Source: Glycocaulis sp050485565 | GTDB lineage: Bacteria; Pseudomonadota; Alphaproteobacteria; Caulobacterales; Maricaulaceae | Length of the DNA stretch: 64,000 nt | Direction: 5' to 3' | Assembly: GCF_050485565.1 (NCBI RefSeq) | Contig: NZ_JBJHBQ010000007.1 | Coordinates: 130,513 to 194,512, forward strand | In this document: positions 34,544 through 43,454 of the stretch, one piece after another | Numbering within the stretch: position 1 is the first letter of the stretch | Layout: each line of letters starts with the position of its first letter | Made by a program: the position numbers and the translations under genes | Notes under the pieces: generated by a model | What the model was told of the DNA's origin: nothing | The model's database searches: none | The model's input: only the letters and a program-made list of their open reading frames with translations

Positions 34544-35620
34544 ATGAGTGTGCCTGCCAGCGTGTTTGAACACCCAGCGTTCGACAATCACGAGAAGGTG
34601 CTGTTTGCCACCGACCCGGCCACCGGGCTGCAGGCGATCCTCGCCGTGCACTCCACCGTGCGTGGCCCCGGCGTGGGCGGCTGCCGCATGTGGGCATATG
34701 AAACGCCTGCTGACGCCGTGACGGACGTGCTGCGCCTGTCGCAAGGGATGAGCTACAAGAACATCATGGCCGATTTGCCGATTGGCGGCGGCAAGAGCGT
34801 CATCATCAAGCCGAAGGGTGATTTCGACCGCGACGCGCTGTTCCAGGCGTTTGGCCGCGCCGTCGATTCGCTCGGCGGGCATTACATCTCGGCTGAGGAT
34901 GTGGGCGTCAGTCCGGCTGACATGCTCAGCGCCCGGCGCACCACGCGCCATGTGGTCGGCCTCCCCGATGGTACCGGTGATCCCTCCCCCATCACCGCCA
35001 AGGGCGTATTCCTGGGCATCCAGCTCGTTGCCGAGAAGGCGCTGGGCAAATCATCGCTCGCGGGCGTGCGCATTGCCGTGCAGGGCGCAACCGGCCATGT
35101 CGGCTCCTATCTGTGCCAGCATCTGGCCAAGGCGGGCGCGGAGCTGACCCTGACCGATATTCACGAGGATGCGCTGCAGGCGCTGGCCGCAAAGCTCGGC
35201 GCGAAGACCGTGGGCAAGGATGACATTTACGATGTCGAGGCGGATATTTTTGCGCCTTGCGCCCTCGGCTCCATCATCAACGAGAAAACCATCGACCGGC
35301 TGAAAGTGCGCGCGGTGGCTGGCGCGGCCAACAACCAGCTCGCCACGCGCGAGATGGGCGCCGAGCTGATGAAGCGCAAAATCGCCTACGCCCCGGACTA
35401 CGTCATCAATGCCGGCGGCATCATCAATATCATGGGCGAGATCGACGCCCGCTTCGACAAGAAGTGGGTCGAGGGCAAGCTGCAGGGTCTCAAATCCACG
35501 CTCGGCGAAATCCTCGACACGGCAGAGAATGAAGGCCGCCCGGCCAACCTCATCGCCGACGAGATCGCCCGCCAGCGCATCGAGGATGCCCGCGCAGGCA
35601 AGCTACAGGCGGCTGAGTAG
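34544..35620 (+). CDS. Leu/Phe/Val-type amino-acid dehydrogenase
   Basis: A 358-residue member of the Glu/Leu/Phe/Val dehydrogenase family, NAD-dependent. GPGVGGCRMWAY and LPIGGGKSVI (catalytic Lys), DVGVSPADM with its Asp, and the Rossmann motif VQGATGHVGSYLC are visible; the latter replaces the usual GxGxVG with GATGHVG. It reversibly deaminates a branched-chain or aromatic amino acid to its 2-oxo acid. Length and motifs are closer to leucine/phenylalanine dehydrogenases than to glutamate dehydrogenases. The ATG at 34544 has AGGA upstream. It converges with ligA across a hairpin repeat element. Confidence 0.9.
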   Translation: MSVPASVFEHPAFDNHEKVLFATDPATGLQAILAVHSTVRGPGVGGCRMWAYETPADAVTDVLRLSQGMSYKNIMADLPIGGGKSVIIKPKGDFDRDALFQAFGRAVDSLGGHYISAEDVGVSPADMLSARRTTRHVVGLPDGTGDPSPITAKGVFLGIQLVAEKALGKSSLAGVRIAVQGATGHVGSYLCQHLAKAGAELTLTDIHEDALQALAAKLGAKTVGKDDIYDVEADIFAPCALGSIINEKTIDRLKVRAVAGAANNQLATREMGAELMKRKIAYAPDYVINAGGIINIMGEIDARFDKKWVEGKLQGLKSTLGEILDTAENEGRPANLIADEIARQRIEDARAGKLQAAE

Positions 35621-35632
35621 GTGGCCCTCTTT

Positions 35633-35737
35633 CCTCCCCCGTTCACGGGGGAGGTGGCCTGAAAGGCCGGAGGGGGGATGTTTTCAAACGTTCCCCCCCT
35701 CGCCGCTTCGCGGCACTCCCCCCGTGAACGGGGGGAG
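35633..35737. repeat. compound hairpin repeat, copy 1 (105 bp)
   Basis: Order of parts: hairpin CCTCCCCCG-TTCA-CGGGGGAGG; a small hairpin TGGCCTGAAAGGCC; a long central stem AGGGGGG with CCCCCCCT; a hairpin GCCGC-TTC-GCGGC; and a closing hairpin CTCCCCCCG-TGAA-CGGGGGGAG. The outer hairpins are inverted copies of each other. It fills the gap between two convergent genes. The same plan occurs at 47555-47664. Confidence 0.8.
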
Positions 35738-35764
35738 AAAACGGGTGGTCAGATTTCACGCCCC

Positions 35765-37900
35765 CTACCCGCCAATCAGTGCCAGCCACTCGTCTTCGGT
35801 CAGCGTAGTGACACCGAGCTCGGTCGCTTTTTTAAGCTTCGAGCCAGCGCCCGGCCCGGCGATGAGATAATCGGTCTTGGCCGAGACAGACCCGGCCACC
35901 TTCGCGCCAAGGCTCTGAGCCCGGGCTTTGGCCTCATCGCGGGTGAAGCGCTCCAGCGCGCCGGTGAAGACAACCGTTTTTCCGGCCACCGGACTGTCGG
36001 TAGCTACCGCTTCAGCGTCCTCCACATTCACCTGATCGAGCAGGCGCGCAAGCGCGGCGCGGTTATGCTCCTCGGCAAAGAAGCGGCCAATCGCGTCAAC
36101 CGCGGTATCACCCAGCCCGTCAATGCCCAGCATGGCCTCGCGCGCCTCGCCCTCTTCGCCTGCCTGCACGGCAGCGGCCTCGAACACATCCCAGCTGCCA
36201 TAGGTGCGCGCCAGAAGCCGCGAGGTTTCCTCGCCGACATGGCGCACGCCCAGCGCATTGATGAAGCGGGCAAGACCGATGGAGCGGCGCGCCTCTATCG
36301 AGTCAAACAGGTTCGCGGCTGACTTCTCGCCCCAGCCCTCACGTTCGGCGATTGGCGGAGCTATCTGGCCGTCAGCATTGCGCGCGGCGAGGGTGAAAAT
36401 GTCGGCAGGCTCCTTCACGATGCCTTCCTCGTAGAAGGCTTCGACCTGCTTCTCACCCAGCCCCTCAATGTCGAACGCTTTGCGGGCGACGAAGTGTTTG
36501 AGATGCTCCTTGCGCTGATAGGGACAAGCAAACTCGCCGGTGCAGCGGGTGACGGCATTGATCTCGCCGGTGCGCGGGTTCACTTCGCGCTCGGCGGGCG
36601 TTTGCAGCGGGCAGGGGCAAACCTTCGGAAACACGAATTCCCGCTCGCTACCATCGCGCCGGTCTTTAAGTACGTCGACAATCTGCGGGATCACATCGCC
36701 TGCGCGCTGGACGATCACGGTGTCGCCGATGCGGATATCGGTTCCGCCGCGGATGGGCTCGCCGTCCTTGCCGACGCCCCTGATATAATCCTCATTGTGC
36801 AGCGTGGCGTTGGAGACCACGACACCGCCCACGGTGACGGGTTCGAGCTTCGCCACGGGGGTCAGAGCGCCGGTGCGGCCCACCTGGATCTCGATGTTAT
36901 TGAGCTTCGTCACCGCCTTTTCGGGCGAGAATTTGTGCGCAATGGCCCAGCGCGGGGCGCGCGCGACAAAGCCAAGGCGCACCTGCCAGTCCAGCCGGTC
37001 CACCTTGTAAACAACGCCATCAATATCATAGCCGAGCTCTGCGCGGCGCGCTTCCAGATCGCGGTAATGGGCCAGCAGCGCGTCTACGCCCTCGCACACC
37101 TTCATGTCGGCATTGGTGGCAAAGCCCAACGCCTTCAGCCGCTCAACCGCGCCAGACTGGGTATCCGCCAGGGGTTCGGACACCTCACCCCAGGCATAGG
37201 CGAAAAAGCGCAAAGGACGCGTGGCGGTGATAGTCGGGTCAATCTGGCGCAGCGAGCCGGCGGCGGCGTTGCGCGGATTCTTGTAGGCCGGTTTACCGGC
37301 TGCCTCCTGAGCCGCGTTCAGCGCCGCAAAATCGGCATGGCTTAAGTAAACCTCGCCGCGGACTTCCAGCACATCCGGCACATCGCCGGTGAGCGTTTTG
37401 GGTATCTCGTCCAGCGTCTTGAGATTTTCCGTGACGTTCTCGCCCGTCTGGCCGTCTCCGCGCGTCGCGCCGGTGACCAGCATGCCCTTCTCATAGCGCA
37501 AGGATGCCGACAGACCGTCAATTTTCGGCTCGGCGGTGAAGGCGAGCGTTTCGTCGTCCTTCAAATTCAGAAAGCGGCGTATGCGCGTCTCGAACGCGGC
37601 GACATCCTCTTGCGTGAACGCATTGCCGAGCGAGAGCATGGGCACGGCATGGCGCACCTCGGCAAACTTGCCCGATGGCCTGGCGCCAATGGTCTGCGTG
37701 GGGCTTTCCGCGTGGGCAAGCTCCGGGAAAGCTGCTTCCAGCGCCTCCAGCCGGGTACGCAAGGCGTCATACTCGGCGTCGGTGATGACCGGCGCATCCT
37801 CGGCATAATAGGCACGGTCATGGGCCGCGATTTCCTCAGCGAGGCGCGCGTGCTCGGCGGCCGCGGCTTCGGGCGAGAGGTTTTCGATTTCGCGTGTCAT
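35765..37900 (-). CDS. ligA: NAD-dependent DNA ligase
   Basis: A full-length 711-residue ligase. The adenylated lysine is Lys126 in AEPKIDG; the OB fold, the four-cysteine zinc site (KVCPCPLQTP to CTGEFACPYQ), helix-hairpin-helix repeats and a C-terminal BRCT domain (KTVVFTGALERFTRDEAKARAQ in part) follow in the normal order. It seals nicks in replication and repair. The ATG overlaps the recN stop by four bases, so both repair genes are co-transcribed behind lpxC-bamD, an arrangement shared by many alphaproteobacteria. Confidence 0.97.
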   Translation of the reverse strand: MTREIENLSPEAAAAEHARLAEEIAAHDRAYYAEDAPVITDAEYDALRTRLEALEAAFPELAHAESPTQTIGARPSGKFAEVRHAVPMLSLGNAFTQEDVAAFETRIRRFLNLKDDETLAFTAEPKIDGLSASLRYEKGMLVTGATRGDGQTGENVTENLKTLDEIPKTLTGDVPDVLEVRGEVYLSHADFAALNAAQEAAGKPAYKNPRNAAAGSLRQIDPTITATRPLRFFAYAWGEVSEPLADTQSGAVERLKALGFATNADMKVCEGVDALLAHYRDLEARRAELGYDIDGVVYKVDRLDWQVRLGFVARAPRWAIAHKFSPEKAVTKLNNIEIQVGRTGALTPVAKLEPVTVGGVVVSNATLHNEDYIRGVGKDGEPIRGGTDIRIGDTVIVQRAGDVIPQIVDVLKDRRDGSEREFVFPKVCPCPLQTPAEREVNPRTGEINAVTRCTGEFACPYQRKEHLKHFVARKAFDIEGLGEKQVEAFYEEGIVKEPADIFTLAARNADGQIAPPIAEREGWGEKSAANLFDSIEARRSIGLARFINALGVRHVGEETSRLLARTYGSWDVFEAAAVQAGEEGEAREAMLGIDGLGDTAVDAIGRFFAEEHNRAALARLLDQVNVEDAEAVATDSPVAGKTVVFTGALERFTRDEAKARAQSLGAKVAGSVSAKTDYLIAGPGAGSKLKKATELGVTTLTEDEWLALIGG

Positions 37901-39600
37901 ATCGCCATCAGCTCGTCAGCAGCGGCGCGTGCAGCCTCGGTCACTTCCGCGCCTGACAGCATGCGCGCAATCTCCTCGCGGCGCTCACTGCCCTCCAGCG
38001 GCACGACGCGGGTGCGCATGGTCTCGCCCTCTTCGGCCTTGGCGATTTTCCAGTGATGGCCTGCTCTGGCAGCCACCTGCGGGGAGTGGGTGACGACCAG
38101 CGCCTGCCCGCCCTCGGCAAGGCGCGCCAGCCGGTGGCCCACCGCATCGGCGACCGCGCCCCCAACCCCCTGATCTACTTCGTCAAACACCATGACAATG
38201 CCGGTGTCAGAGCCCGCCAGGCACACTTTGAGCGCCAGCGCGAAGCGCGACAGCTCGCCGCCGGAGGCGATTCTGTCCAGCGGACCAAACGGCGCGCCCG
38301 GATTGGTGGAAACCTCAAACGCCACCGCATCCCAGCCCGACGGACCGGCGCGGGTCTCATCGCTGGTCACGGCGACGCGAAAGCGCGCCTTTTCCAGCTT
38401 CAAGGGTGCGAGCTCCGCCATCACGGCGGCGGCGAGCTTTTCGCCTTGCGTCTTGCGCGCCTCACTCAAGGCACTGGCAGCGCGGGCATAATCAGCTTCA
38501 GCGGCTTTAAGCGCGGATTCGGCCTCACGCTCGCGGCCCTCGCCATCCGCAACAGCCTCCAGCCTGTCGGCAAATTCGCTGCGCAAACCGGGCAGCTTAT
38601 CCACCTCCACCTGATGCTTGCGGGCAAGCGCGCGCAGGGCAAACAGGCGCTCCTCGGCGCGTTCCAGCGCGCCCGGCTCCACCTCGAAGGCGGACGCCGC
38701 GTCGGTGAGCGCGGTTTCAGCCTCGTCAAACTCGATAAGCGCACGTTCCAGCGCCCCGCTTGCCCGGTCCAGCGCGGAGACGGCATGGGCCTGCGCACTA
38801 TCTGCGGCGGCCTCAACGCCCAGGCTCGCGCGCACGCGCTCCAGCCCTTTGAGCGCATGATTGAGACGGCTGGCGACCGCATCCGCGCCCGAAAACGCTT
38901 CAGATGCCGCCTGCAGATCGGACAGGGCACTCTCGGCCTGCTGCAGGAAGCGGCGCTCGGCCGCCAGTGTCTCCTCCTCGCCAGTACGTGGCCCGAGCGC
39001 GTCCAGCTCCTCCACCGCGTGGCGCAGGAAGGTTTCTTCCTCAGCGGCGCGGGCGCGGTCGGTTCTCAGCGTTTCCAGATGACGCCGCGCCGCGCTGACG
39101 CGCTCCCACCCACGCGCCGCAGCGGCCAGACGCTCGCCATTGCCGGCAAACTCATCCAGCAGGCGCTTGTGGGATTTGGGGTCGAGCAGGCCGCGCCCGT
39201 CATGCTGGCCGTGAATTTCAACCAGCACATCGCCCAGCGAGCGTAGCAGGCCAACGCTTGCGGGCTGATCGTTCACATGCGCACGTGAACGGCCATCTGC
39301 GGTGATGGCGCGGCGCAGAATGACCGGTTCGCCCGGTTCAAAGCTGATCCCGGCTTCCTCCAGAAGCGCAAAGGCGCTGTGCGTTTCGGGCAGTTCGAAA
39401 ACGGCAATGGCGCTGCCCTGCTCGGCGCCGGCACGCACCATGGCCCGGTCGGCGCGTTCTCCGCAGGCAAGGCCCAGCGCGCCCAGAAGGATGGATTTGC
39501 CGGCCCCGGTTTCACCGGTCAGCGCAGACAGTCCGGGCTGGAAGACAAGGTCCAACCGGTCAATGAGAACGATATCGCGTATGGAGAGGGATGCGAGCAT
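37897..39600 (-). CDS. recN: DNA repair protein RecN
   Basis: A 567-residue SMC-like ATPase. Walker A GETGAGKS is at residues 29-36; a long coiled-coil pair with a short central linker fills the middle; the ABC signature (ASGGELSRFALALK) and Walker B (IVMVFDEVDQGVGG) are near the C-terminus, followed by THSPQVAARA. RecN helps in double-strand-break repair. It lies 24 bp after bamD and is coupled to ligA by a four-base overlap. No SOS (LexA) box was evident, and the placement suggests expression with the envelope genes. Confidence 0.96.
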   Translation of the reverse strand: MLASLSIRDIVLIDRLDLVFQPGLSALTGETGAGKSILLGALGLACGERADRAMVRAGAEQGSAIAVFELPETHSAFALLEEAGISFEPGEPVILRRAITADGRSRAHVNDQPASVGLLRSLGDVLVEIHGQHDGRGLLDPKSHKRLLDEFAGNGERLAAAARGWERVSAARRHLETLRTDRARAAEEETFLRHAVEELDALGPRTGEEETLAAERRFLQQAESALSDLQAASEAFSGADAVASRLNHALKGLERVRASLGVEAAADSAQAHAVSALDRASGALERALIEFDEAETALTDAASAFEVEPGALERAEERLFALRALARKHQVEVDKLPGLRSEFADRLEAVADGEGREREAESALKAAEADYARAASALSEARKTQGEKLAAAVMAELAPLKLEKARFRVAVTSDETRAGPSGWDAVAFEVSTNPGAPFGPLDRIASGGELSRFALALKVCLAGSDTGIVMVFDEVDQGVGGAVADAVGHRLARLAEGGQALVVTHSPQVAARAGHHWKIAKAEEGETMRTRVVPLEGSERREEIARMLSGAEVTEAARAAADELMAI

Positions 39601-39624
39601 GGCTCCCCGCGTCTCCCGCCGGGG

Positions 39625-40482
39625 TTAGCCGAAGATCCGGCTCATCGCGCGCCGCAGCAGGCCCGGATCGCTTTCCTCAATGCCTTCACCCGGCACGTCA
39701 ATGCCGCGGGAAGTCAGGAGGGAATAGCTGTCCTGATACCACGCCGATCCGGGGAAGTTATGGCCCAGCACGGCGGCTACCTGGCGCGCCTCTTCGGCAA
39801 CGCCCATCGCCACATAGGCCTCCACAAGACGATGAAGGGCCTCCGGCACGTGACTGGTCGTCCCGTACTCGCGAATGACGTTCTGGAAGCGGCCGATGGC
39901 GGCCAGGTGGAAACCGTTGCGCAGATACCAGCGGCCAACATCCATGTCCTTGCCGGCAAGGTGGTCGCGCGTCATGTCGATCTTCAGCCGCGCATCACGC
40001 GCATAGGGACTGTCAGGAAAGCGCTGGACGACCTGGCGGAGCGCGTCATAGGCAGCCAGCGTTGTCGACTGGTCCCGGCCCACATCATAAATGCGGTCAT
40101 AGTGGCAGATCGCTATGAGATAGTAGGCATAAGGCGCGCTGGAGCTGCCCGGATGCAGCGAGATAAAGCGCATCGCATTCGCAATCGCCTGCTCATACCG
40201 TCCGGCCTGATAATGAGCAAAGGCTGCCATCAGCATGGAGCGGCGCGCCCATTCGGAGAAGGGATGCTGGCGCTCCACTTCGTCAAACAGGGCGGCGGCC
40301 TGGGTGAAGCGCCTGCGCTCCAGCTCCCGGAATGCGTTGTTGTAGAGCGTCTCGACCGGGCGGGCGACATAGGCCAGCTCGGCCCGGTTACGGTTGCCCT
40401 GACAGCCCACAAGCACCATTGCCGAGAGGGAGATAACGAGAATAAGACGCGTGGCGTTCAACAATTCCTGGCCCCTTGGCAT
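39625..40482 (-). CDS. bamD: outer-membrane assembly lipoprotein BamD
   Basis: A 285-residue lipoprotein with lipobox LVGC (Cys27) and five TPR-like repeats, starting ETLYNNAFRELERRRFTQAAALFDEVERQHPFSEWA, the typical BamD opening. BamD binds BamA and helps fold outer-membrane proteins. The length is normal. It stands between lpxC (90-bp gap) and recN (24 bp). This lpxC-bamD-recN-ligA order is a common alphaproteobacterial arrangement, which supports the call. Confidence 0.94.
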   Translation of the reverse strand: MPRGQELLNATRLILVISLSAMVLVGCQGNRNRAELAYVARPVETLYNNAFRELERRRFTQAAALFDEVERQHPFSEWARRSMLMAAFAHYQAGRYEQAIANAMRFISLHPGSSSAPYAYYLIAICHYDRIYDVGRDQSTTLAAYDALRQVVQRFPDSPYARDARLKIDMTRDHLAGKDMDVGRWYLRNGFHLAAIGRFQNVIREYGTTSHVPEALHRLVEAYVAMGVAEEARQVAAVLGHNFPGSAWYQDSYSLLTSRGIDVPGEGIEESDPGLLRRAMSRIFG

Positions 40483-40572
40483 GGCATAAAAACGGACTGC
40501 CAGAGTCTTCTAACCGATCAGGGCGCGAGGAAAAAGCATTGTGTCAGCCCGGCACATGAATAGCGGCGCGCT

Positions 40573-41478
40573 TTAACCGCGCGCCACCCTGCCAGCCTCG
40601 CCAGCTTCGGCAATCTCGCTCATGGTCACCCACTTCCAGGCCGACACATCGGCCATCAGCGCACGCACCGCCACGTTATTGATGCCGTGACCGGGGCGTG
40701 AGGCCTGATACAGGCCCAGAATAGGGGCACCCGCCAGATAGAGATCGCCTGCAGCGTCAAGGATTTTGTGGCGCACAAACTCGTCCGCAAACCGCAGACC
40801 TTCCGGATTGGCCACGCCCTGTTCATCAAGAACAATCGCGTTTTCCATCGAGCCGCCACGCGCCAGACCAGCCTTCAGCAGGGTTTCATACTCCCGGCGG
40901 AAACCGAATGTACGGGCCGCCGCAATCTCGCTGCGGAAACCTGCCGGACTGATCTCGAAACGGTATTGCTGACGGCCAATGACGGCATCGTCGAAATCAA
41001 TGCTCACATCGATCGCCGCCTGAAGCGAAGGCAGGAAGACCGCATTGCGCCCCCCCAGCGACACCTCGACCGGCTTCAGGACACGGATCGCCCGGCGCGG
41101 CGCGGGCTGCGTTTTCAGGCCGGCATGCTCCAGAAGTTCGACAAACGGAAGCGATGAACCGTCCATGGCAGGCACTTCCGGCCCATGCAGCTCGACATGC
41201 ACATCATCAACACCCAGCCCCGCAAAGGCCGCCATGATGTGCTCGACTGTCGAAACAGACGCACCATCGCCATTGACGATCGTCGTGCCCAGATCGGTAG
41301 ACCGGACAAGATCATAGCGGGCGGGAATCTGGCGGTCCGCACAGTCCAGGTCCGTGCGCTCAAAGACGATGCCGGTGCCGGCCGGCGCCGGTTTGAGCAC
41401 CATGCGTACCCGCGCGCCTGTATGCAGGCCAATCCCGGCGCACACGGCGGCCTGCGCCAGTGTCGTCCGCTCAGTCAT
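40573..41478 (-). CDS. lpxC: UDP-3-O-acyl-N-acetylglucosamine deacetylase
   Basis: A 301-residue zinc deacetylase for the committed step of lipid A synthesis. Zinc ligands are His80 (VEHIMAAFAGLG), His237 and Asp241 (FVRHKILDAAGDL), and the catalytic histidine is His264 (GHGINN). The length is close to the 305 of E. coli. The start at 41478 gives the usual MTERTTLAQ opening; an ATG six codons earlier is possible, and neither has a strong ribosome-binding site. It follows ftsZ, as in many proteobacteria, but a terminator separates them. Confidence 0.96.
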   Translation of the reverse strand: MTERTTLAQAAVCAGIGLHTGARVRMVLKPAPAGTGIVFERTDLDCADRQIPARYDLVRSTDLGTTIVNGDGASVSTVEHIMAAFAGLGVDDVHVELHGPEVPAMDGSSLPFVELLEHAGLKTQPAPRRAIRVLKPVEVSLGGRNAVFLPSLQAAIDVSIDFDDAVIGRQQYRFEISPAGFRSEIAAARTFGFRREYETLLKAGLARGGSMENAIVLDEQGVANPEGLRFADEFVRHKILDAAGDLYLAGAPILGLYQASRPGHGINNVAVRALMADVSAWKWVTMSEIAEAGEAGRVARG

Positions 41479-41644
41479 AAAAGCTGCCCGCACCATACAA
41501 ACCGACTTTCCTGATCTTGTTTTCAGCTTCGGCGAGCCCCCTCGGCACAGACCGAAACCCCCTCGTTTCGCATTTGCACACTAGAGACGGGCTGCGAGGA
41601 CCGGAATTAAACGATTGTTGCGGGCTGTAACAATTGCCTGCGTC

Positions 41645-41684
41645 ATAAACAAAAGCCCCCGGACCGTTTCCGGTTCCGGGGACT
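41645..41684 (-). terminator. rho-independent terminator after ftsZ
   Basis: On the reverse strand CCCCGGAACC pairs with GGTCCGGGG around a short loop (one bulged base), followed by GCTTTTGTTT. It stands 26 bp beyond the ftsZ stop and should end the division-gene transcript before lpxC. Confidence 0.8.
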
Positions 41685-41709
41685 GAATGTCCGGTATTTT
41701 CTGAAAAGG

Positions 41710-43302
41710 CTAGTTGGCCTGACGGCGCAGGAAGGCGGGGATGTCGAGATCGGCGTCGTCGAACTCTTCGCCGAAAAGATCACCGCTCGGCCCCGTGCGT
41801 TGCACCGGCTCGGCAGGGGTAGGCGCGCGCGGTGCCTGGGCAGGCGGACGCGGCGCGGTGCGTGCTTCTACCGGCGCTGCCGGCGTCTTGGCGCGGCGGC
41901 CAAAGATGGACAGGCCACGGCGCGCCGGTGCCTCCTCGCGCGGCTCCGGTTCGGGAGCCGGCTCACGCCGGATGGTCTGTGCAGCCTTTTCCAGGCGTTC
42001 CTGATGGCGTACGACTTCAGGCCGTGTGTCGGCTGGTTCAGCCTCCGCTCCGGCCATATAGGCATCCGGCGCAGACACCGCATCATCGACGATATCAGCG
42101 CGCGCAGGCGCAGGCTCATCCTCAACCGTGCTCGACTGGGCTTCCTGCGCAGCCCGCCAGGCAGCGGCCTTGGCATGGATCCCGCCATCAGCCACGGTCT
42201 TGGCGCGGGCGGTCTCGGCCTCATCGTTCAGCCGGCGAACAAGCGGCTGGGCCGGGCGGACAATCTCGCGCGGCTTGAGCGTGCTCATCATGCTGGCGGG
42301 CTCGGTGCGGCGGCGCGGATCGGCCTGCTGCATCTGTTCAGCCTCTATGCCCGTTGCGACGACCGAAACACGCACCGTGCCGTTCAGGCTCTCATCAAAG
42401 GTCGAACCGACAATGATATTGGCGTCCGGATCCACCTGGTCACGGATTTCGTTGGCGGCCTCGTCAACCTCGTACAGCGTCATGTCCATGCCGCCGGTGA
42501 TGTTGATGAGCACGCCGCGCGCGCCCTTCATCGACACATCGTCCAGCAGCGGATTATTGATCGCGGCGTGGGCCGCCTCGATGGCGCGCTTCTCGCCAGA
42601 GGCTTCGCCGGTACCCATCATCGCCTTGCCCATCTCGTTCATCACGGTGCGCACATCGGCAAAATCGAGATTGATAAGGCCGGGCATGACCATCAGGTCA
42701 GTAATACCGCGTACACCCGAATGGAGCACCTGGTCAGCCATGGAGAAGGCTTCGGCAAAGGTCGTCTTCTCGGTCGCGATGCGGAACAGGTTCTGATTCG
42801 GGATCACGATCAGCGTGTCCACATGCCCCTGAAGCTGCTCAATGCCCGCTTCGGCAAGACGCATGCGCTTTGCCCCTTCAAAGTGGAAGGGCTTGGTCAC
42901 GACGCCAACCGTCAAAATGCCCTGCTCGCGAGCCGCGCGCGCGATCACCGGCGCTGCGCCCGTGCCTGTGCCACCGCCCATACCGGCGGTGATGAACACC
43001 ATGTGGGCACCTTGCAGGTACTCGATGATTTCCGAGATCGAGTCTTCTGCCGACTGCATGCCGATCTCGGGCCGCGCGCCAGCGCCAAGCCCTTGTGTGA
43101 TCTGGTGGCCGATCTGGATGCGATTGCGGGTACCGGAGCGCTGGAGCGCCTGGGCATCGGTATTGGCGACAACAAAATCAACGCCTTCCAGATTGGCGTC
43201 GATCATGTTGTTCACAGCGTTTCCGCCGGCGCCGCCCACGCCGAAAACGAGAATTCTGGGTTTAAGTTCAGTCGCTTCGGGGGCAGAAATATTCAGCGCC
43301 AT
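41710..43302 (-). CDS. ftsZ: cell division GTPase FtsZ
   Basis: A 530-residue tubulin homologue. The GTPase signature GGGTGTG is at 109-115; the T7 loop and polymerisation domain fill residues to about 320. A long charged, Pro/Ala-rich C-terminal linker (about 325-515) leads to the conserved tail DIPAFLRRQ that binds FtsA and other partners; the long linker is usual in alphaproteobacteria. The ATG at 43302 fits the family start; the twelve codons before it do not. It is the last gene of the dcw block. The 152-bp gap from ftsA holds a CtrA-type box, implying its own cell-cycle-regulated promoter. Confidence 0.98.
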   Translation of the reverse strand: MALNISAPEATELKPRILVFGVGGAGGNAVNNMIDANLEGVDFVVANTDAQALQRSGTRNRIQIGHQITQGLGAGARPEIGMQSAEDSISEIIEYLQGAHMVFITAGMGGGTGTGAAPVIARAAREQGILTVGVVTKPFHFEGAKRMRLAEAGIEQLQGHVDTLIVIPNQNLFRIATEKTTFAEAFSMADQVLHSGVRGITDLMVMPGLINLDFADVRTVMNEMGKAMMGTGEASGEKRAIEAAHAAINNPLLDDVSMKGARGVLINITGGMDMTLYEVDEAANEIRDQVDPDANIIVGSTFDESLNGTVRVSVVATGIEAEQMQQADPRRRTEPASMMSTLKPREIVRPAQPLVRRLNDEAETARAKTVADGGIHAKAAAWRAAQEAQSSTVEDEPAPARADIVDDAVSAPDAYMAGAEAEPADTRPEVVRHQERLEKAAQTIRREPAPEPEPREEAPARRGLSIFGRRAKTPAAPVEARTAPRPPAQAPRAPTPAEPVQRTGPSGDLFGEEFDDADLDIPAFLRRQAN

Positions 43303-43368
43303 GGGGACACGCTCCGTCAGGCAGGCCAAGGTTAACAACGATTAGCCTTCAGTGTGGGCGCGCGTTGC

Positions 43369-43383
43369 TTAAGCGAGCGTTAA
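43369..43383 (-). promoter_or_regulatory. CtrA-type box in the ftsZ leader
   Basis: TTAA-GCGAGCG-TTAA, exactly the TTAA-N7-TTAA consensus of the alphaproteobacterial cell-cycle regulator CtrA. It is 67-81 bp before the ftsZ ATG and just downstream of a TAAAAT hexamer (reverse of 43407-43412) that might be a -10 box, which would suit repression, as known for ftsZ of Caulobacter. Confidence 0.65.
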
Positions 43384-43454
43384 ATGCCGCTGACACGATT
43401 GGGGATATTTTAGCATTGGTTACAGGAACATAGAGCGAACAATGCGCTCCGTGT

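Noticed and set aside
38053..39246. A 397-codon forward open frame antisense to recN
   Set aside because: No recognisable domain; recN is complete on the other strand.
41600..41640. Inverted repeat around GATTGTTGC/GTAACAATT upstream of lpxC
   Set aside because: Short arms with a mismatch, no partner regulator nearby and no second copy; could be chance.
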